DNA of 10,192 nt from assembly GCA_003990745.1 (NCBI GenBank), contig RBNI01007554.1, positions 1 to 10,192 of the forward strand, in the 5' to 3' direction. Position numbers and translations under genes: made by a program. The notes beneath the pieces were generated by a model. That model was not told the DNA's origin. It did not search any database and saw only the letters and a list, made by a program, of their open reading frames with translations. Of this stretch, positions 7,508-10,192 are shown piece by piece (positions within the stretch are counted from its first letter, which is position 1; each line of letters begins with the position of its first letter). Origin of the DNA: Jimgerdemannia flammicorona (Eukaryota > Mucoromycota > Endogonomycetes > Endogonales > Endogonaceae).

Positions 7508-7564
7508 AATTAAAGGAAGAGGCTGAATCTCTAGAACATCGTGGATAAACTCGCGATCTTTTCC
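7508..7564 (-). pseudogene. Short peptide-coding fragment B, paired with fragment A
   Basis: The minus strand reads GKDREFIHDVLEIQPLPLI, then TMARFATIF before low-complexity sequence. It lacks the stop seen in fragment A. It sits about 100 bp upstream of copy 3 on the opposite strand. It may be the remnant of an exon duplicated in inverted orientation relative to 6354-6410. I do not recognise the family. Confidence 0.45.
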
Positions 7565-7600
7565 ATTACCTGAAGTTGCGAACGGCAGTCCCATCCACAA

Positions 7601-7606
7601 TATAAA
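7601..7606 (+). promoter_or_regulatory. TATA-box-like element upstream of copy 3
   Basis: TATAAA begins 68 bases before the ATG at 7669, a plausible distance for a core promoter with a short 5' leader containing the CA repeat. Single TATAAA words are common in AT-rich DNA, so support is only positional. Confidence 0.35.
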
Positions 7607-7624
7607 CCCTCTGATATTACACCT

Positions 7625-7645
7625 CACACACACACACACACACAC
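7625..7645 (+). repeat. (CA)10 microsatellite in the copy 3 leader
   Basis: Twenty-one bases of perfect alternating CA end 24 bases before the copy 3 start codon. They probably lie in its 5' untranslated region. Length polymorphism is likely between strains. Confidence 0.95.
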
Positions 7646-7668
7646 GCGCATTCTTGCCCATCATCAAC

Positions 7669-8175
7669 ATGGGCAACATATCCTCTCGTCGTCATGCCTC
7701 AAAACGGTGGCCCAGCGCACCGGTATCCCGCCTTAGCCCAACAATGGAGGTTTACGGAGTGTTCATAGTGCGCTTCATCCAGATGATCCATGACCAGGTC
7801 CTGATGAAGAGCCGAAAAAGCTGGGGCAGCTTCGTGGTGCTTGATTTACGGTTCTCGACCTCAGAGCCGGAGAGGTTAGTGGCGGTCAAGATAAGAAGTC
7901 TCGCAGACAGCAGGAATCGAAAGGAGCTATTGAAGAAACTCAAATCCGTGGAACGCAGCGCCTGCGACCGCCTGAACTGGGCAAACTTCTGGGACTTCGT
8001 CGAAGAGCGCTCTGACCAGACCGAGGAGTTCGAAAGATTTAAGTTGGAGCTGATAACAGTGGTGAATAGGGCCCGGCTCAGTGTAGACCACATCATTACA
8101 AAGGCTAATCCATCTGTTGACTGGTCCGACATGCGCTTAATCCGCTTTCAGCTCCAATTCCACAATTTCGAATAG
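7669..8175 (+). CDS. M-G-N-x-x-S-R family, copy 3: intact small protein, apparently N-myristoylated
   Basis: An uninterrupted 168-codon frame ends at TAG (8173-8175). I chose the ATG at 7669: it is the first ATG in frame, has A at -3 and G at +4, and matches the copy 2 start. The N-terminus M-G-N-I-S-S-R-R fits the N-myristoylation pattern (Gly2, Ser6) followed by a basic cluster (R-R-H-A-S-K-R). That combination usually attaches proteins to the cytosolic face of membranes (inference). The core 'MEVYGVFIVRFIQMIHD', then 'FVVLDLRF', 'RLVAVK' and 'ACDRLNWANFWDFVEE', is shared with copies 1 and 2. It suggests a mixed alpha/beta domain, with helices about residues 85-105 and 110-130. No membrane span is seen. 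The last 35 or so residues ('NPSVDWSDMRLIRFQLQF' and others) occur only here. I do not recognise the family and assign no activity. Confidence 0.75.
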   Translation: MGNISSRRHASKRWPSAPVSRLSPTMEVYGVFIVRFIQMIHDQVLMKSRKSWGSFVVLDLRFSTSEPERLVAVKIRSLADSRNRKELLKKLKSVERSACDRLNWANFWDFVEERSDQTEEFERFKLELITVVNRARLSVDHIITKANPSVDWSDMRLIRFQLQFHNFE

Positions 8176-8604
8176 AGATTTTGCACATGCATCCTCAGCC
8201 AATTTGAGTTATCGTACAAATGACATCTTGAACAATTCGCATTATACCAATTTGCCTGTGTTTGTATTCGTACCGTTTACCTTAAGTCTACTCATATTTC
8301 CCATATGGTATGAATCTTTATTCCTTTGTGCTCGCATTGGAATCGCTGTAAAACTAAAATTGTCGTTCTTATATGTATTTCATGAAGGGATATAGAGAAC
8401 CATAAAAATTATGATTGTTGTGATGGATATATTGAAAGCTGGCACATAGATATTTTTTTCGATGAGATTTGAATACAATGTGACGTCAGGCCGCAACCTG
8501 AAAATGGGGTTATCCAGCACACTTTGACCATCGGACCAATCAATTTTGTCACTGCATGGCGGACAGTCACCGATGCTCGATATTGAGCATGTGCTCCCCG
8601 GTCA
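8176..8604. other. No gene seen downstream of copy 3
   Basis: No coding sequence can be supported. A 6-bp-arm palindrome (ATGCTC-GATATT-GAGCAT, 8573-8590) and a TGACGTCA word at 8481-8488 are present, but either could be chance. I found no AATAAA-type polyadenylation signal close after the stop. Confidence 0.4.
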
Positions 8605-8735
8605 CACTCAACCGTGATTGGATATGGCCGCGAGTAGTGGCCGAATTGCCACAAAGCCCACTCAGTTGGAAGCCCACGCAAATGAAACAACCGCTAGTTG
8701 CGGCCAATCTAAAAATATACAATCACGGCTGAGTG
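8605..8735. repeat. Small imperfect inverted repeat, possible MITE-like hairpin
   Basis: CACTCAACCGTGATTG at 8605-8620 matches the reverse complement of 8720-8735 at 15 of 16 bases. Just inside, GGCCGCGAGTAGTGG pairs imperfectly with CCGCTAGTTGCGGCC (12 of 15). The enclosed 131 bp could be a miniature transposable element or simply a hairpin. No target-site duplication is visible. Confidence 0.45.
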
Positions 8736-8882
8736 CCCATTCAAGTCGTCTGACGTATCTTTCTTATTCGTCCAAATCGCTTGGCGAACTGTATATACAT
8801 GCTCAACTGCATTGTCAGACTCCCAAGAAGGGATGCTTACTGCACATTAGGTCCTCATTTACTGAAGTATATTGACCAGACA

Positions 8883-8963
8883 CAACTTGCGGGTTCTGAT
8901 AAAGTGCATATTATAGAAAGAATTAATTACTCCACAACGCATTTAAATATATTATCGCGGGCC
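8883..8963 (-). repeat. Right arm of the 80/81-bp near-perfect inverted repeat
   Basis: Reverse complement of 5162-5241, differing only by one extra A in an A-run. It ends TTATCGCGGGCC at 8963, after which similarity stops. With the left arm it bounds 3.8 kb containing all three M-G-N family copies. The near identity argues for a recent origin, or for conversion between the arms. Confidence 0.9.
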
Positions 8964-9485
8964 ACAATGAGATTTTTTGCATCCCGAATAGGCTGACGGA
9001 GAGCTCCGTTGTACGAGGCCCAAGAATTTTGTTAGCTCACAAAGAGCATGGAGCATGGTGTTACTACCAGCCATATGATTACTTATATTGGCAAATGATG
9101 GGTATGCGTAAAAGGAAACTATATAGGGCCCTAAGGTAATGTGGTGGTCAATCGGGCTCCGAACTCCGGGAAATGTAATGACCACGAGGGCCAATTTCAA
9201 TACCCAACCCCATATTCGGTGTAAATCGGTACACCATGCCGTAGGCCACAGGATCAGCGTTTTATAAATTGATTGACCCAGTTTAAATAATTTGGTTGGA
9301 AATAAATAACATATGTATATACATGGCGTAACTGGACGGCGCAGCAAAAACGTGAAATAAGTGGCAGCAAGATCAGCGCTCTGAGAAAGAGAACACATAA
9401 TCGCAATGGAGCTGACAAATGATTGTTCCAGAGGAAGAAATGTTATAAAGTATACTCTACTGCGAGCTATGGCTATATTCAACAT
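8952..9485 (-). CDS. Unassigned 177-codon ORF
   Basis: An open frame runs from ATG (9483-9485) to a stop inside the right inverted-repeat arm (8952-8954). It has hydrophobic stretches such as 'ATYFTFLL' and 'TPCIYICYLF' and begins M-L-N-I-A-I-A-R. I recognise no domain. Its stop depends on a repeat arm, and no splice, promoter or homology signal supports it. Length alone is the evidence, so it may be a chance frame or a decayed gene. Confidence 0.2.
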   Translation of the reverse strand: MLNIAIARSRVYFITFLPLEQSFVSSIAIMCSLSQSADLAATYFTFLLRRPVTPCIYICYLFPTKLFKLGQSIYKTLILWPTAWCTDLHRIWGWVLKLALVVITFPGVRSPIDHHITLGPYIVSFYAYPSFANISNHMAGSNTMLHALCELTKFLGLVQRSSPSAYSGCKKSHCGPR

Positions 9486-9659
9486 GATTCACAAAGCCAA
9501 GAAGAAATTTAAGCAAGTGAGAATAAAACCTGCTAATAGCTTAGGCCGCCCTATTCTCCAAATGACTGAGCACTTGGCCAGATGCCAGTTCCTTCTTGTT
9601 TCCCTTAATGAACAATGTTCGTGCCGAAAACAGTATGGCCGCGCTCTTGAAGGACGATA

Positions 9660-10020
9660 AACCTGCCACATGTACGGCTGCTGCGCAGGATACTCATGCC
9701 AGCACTTTGTCAGCGCCGCTGGCGCATCGGGGATTATGCTCTCGCGCAATCGATTTGATAGCGACGGAGGCGATATTTCGTGGTGGTACTCCATGACGAG
9801 TTGCCGAGCAGGTTGCAAAGCAGTAGACGTCAGACGCGGAAGTTTGTGAAGATTTTGGGGGGGAAGTACTCGAGTCGGCCATAGAATCCCGTAGAGCGAC
9901 TAGTGTAGTCAAAGGATCGGGTGTTTCCGATGTCAATCAGAACAGGTGAGTCTTGGTGAACGTACACCACATTGCCGGAGTGGAGGTCATGATGGCTGTA
10001 GCAAAAGTGGTGGATTTGAC
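9660..10020 (-). pseudogene. Protein kinase C-lobe fragment, frameshifted
   Basis: Reading the minus strand, the catalytic loop appears at 9971-9994 as H-H-D-L-H-S-G-N (usual H-R-D-L-K-x-x-N). It is followed by 'VLIDIGNTRSFDYTSRS' with D-I-G at 9926-9934 in place of D-F-G, then 'GFYGRLEYFPP', the activation-segment/P+1 region. A seven-G run (plus strand 9857-9863) then breaks the frame: one base fewer would join it to 'SASDVYCFATCSATRHG' (subdomain IX, S-D-V-Y). A second shift leads to 'NRLRESIIPDAPAALTKCWH' and 'PAQQPYM', where kinases normally have C-W-x-x-x-P-x-x-R-P. The invariant Arg is Gln here. The N-lobe is absent and a stop lies just upstream of the loop. This is a decayed member of the large kinase families typical of Mucoromycota (from memory). 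Confidence 0.8.
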
Positions 10021-10101
10021 GGTACTAAAGCGTTCCTCGTCGTCAAAGTTGATTTTTCAGGTGTAGCTACAGCTTTAAGTGGTATGTGCGCGCGGAATGA
10101 G

Positions 10102-10119
10102 TTTTTTTTTTTTTTTTTT
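10102..10119 (+). repeat. T18 homopolymer
   Basis: Eighteen T residues on the plus strand, 5' of the kinase fragment as read on the minus strand. It could be a retroposition tail in minus orientation, but nothing recognisable precedes it within the window. Confidence 0.85.
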
Positions 10120-10192
10120 AGGGATCAGATATTTAGCCGTAATGTTCAGTACACCCAAAATTAAAAATGAATCGGACGGGGGGATAAAAAAA

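Noticed and set aside
7752..8132. 126-codon minus-strand ORF
   Set aside because: Antisense shadow of the intact copy 3 gene.
8204..8395. 63-codon plus-strand ORF with a hydrophobic stretch
   Set aside because: It has no ATG start in frame at its beginning, lies in AT-rich DNA just after copy 3, and has no homology signal.
8481..8488. TGACGTCA palindrome (CRE/ATF-type site)
   Set aside because: A single 8-bp word, with no gene start nearby that it could serve.
9596..9796. Plus-strand ORF of 66 codons
   Set aside because: It overlaps the minus-strand kinase fragment, whose motifs are unmistakable on the other strand.

Overview
The window looks like eukaryotic DNA from a filamentous fungus. 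The genes are split by many short GT...AG introns (about 65-200 nt), CTRAY-like branch sites are visible, and AT-rich spacers and simple repeats separate the genes. I recall similar protein families (a coiled coil followed by a 'PRLFFIFP...FRLYFLCEH' domain, RI-type leucine-rich repeats, and kinases with an 'H-D-L-H-S-G-N' catalytic loop) from Mucoromycota such as Glomeromycotina, Mortierella and Endogonales. My best guess is an early-diverging Mucoromycota fungus, perhaps Endogonales. That guess rests on memory and was not checked by any search.

Region 1 (1-4136, + strand): the 3' part of one long multi-exon gene whose 5' end lies left of the window. I can chain 20 exons into one frame of about 766 residues. 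In order they encode a coiled coil, a four-unit heptad repeat, the conserved 'PRLFFIFP' domain, and 11 leucine-rich repeats, each with its own phase-1 exon. A twelfth repeat unit is visible as a decayed relic after the stop. Likely role (inference): an intracellular protein-binding or recognition protein that varies by gain and loss of repeat exons.

Region 2 (4137-5161): no gene found. It holds one copy of a 32-bp dispersed repeat, a pyrimidine-rich degenerate tandem repeat, and a tandem array of 'TCGATCCAATTTTTG'-like units.

Region 3 (5162-8963): a 3.8 kb segment bounded by an almost perfect 80/81-bp inverted repeat, which could be the terminal inverted repeats of a DNA transposon or two opposed copies of one dispersed repeat. 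Inside are three copies of an unrecognised small-protein family beginning M-G-N-x-x-S-R, an apparent N-myristoylation signal. Copy 3 (+, 7669-8175) is intact. Copy 1 (-) has lost its ATG, and copy 2 (-) is frameshifted. The segment also holds a diverged inverted pair of a short peptide-coding fragment, microsatellites, a GATA-motif tandem and a possible orphan exon. I found no transposase.

Region 4 (8964-10192): an unassigned 177-codon minus-strand ORF and a frameshifted minus-strand protein kinase C-lobe fragment. Overall, one large split gene sits next to a repeat-rich accessory region with duplicated and decaying genes.
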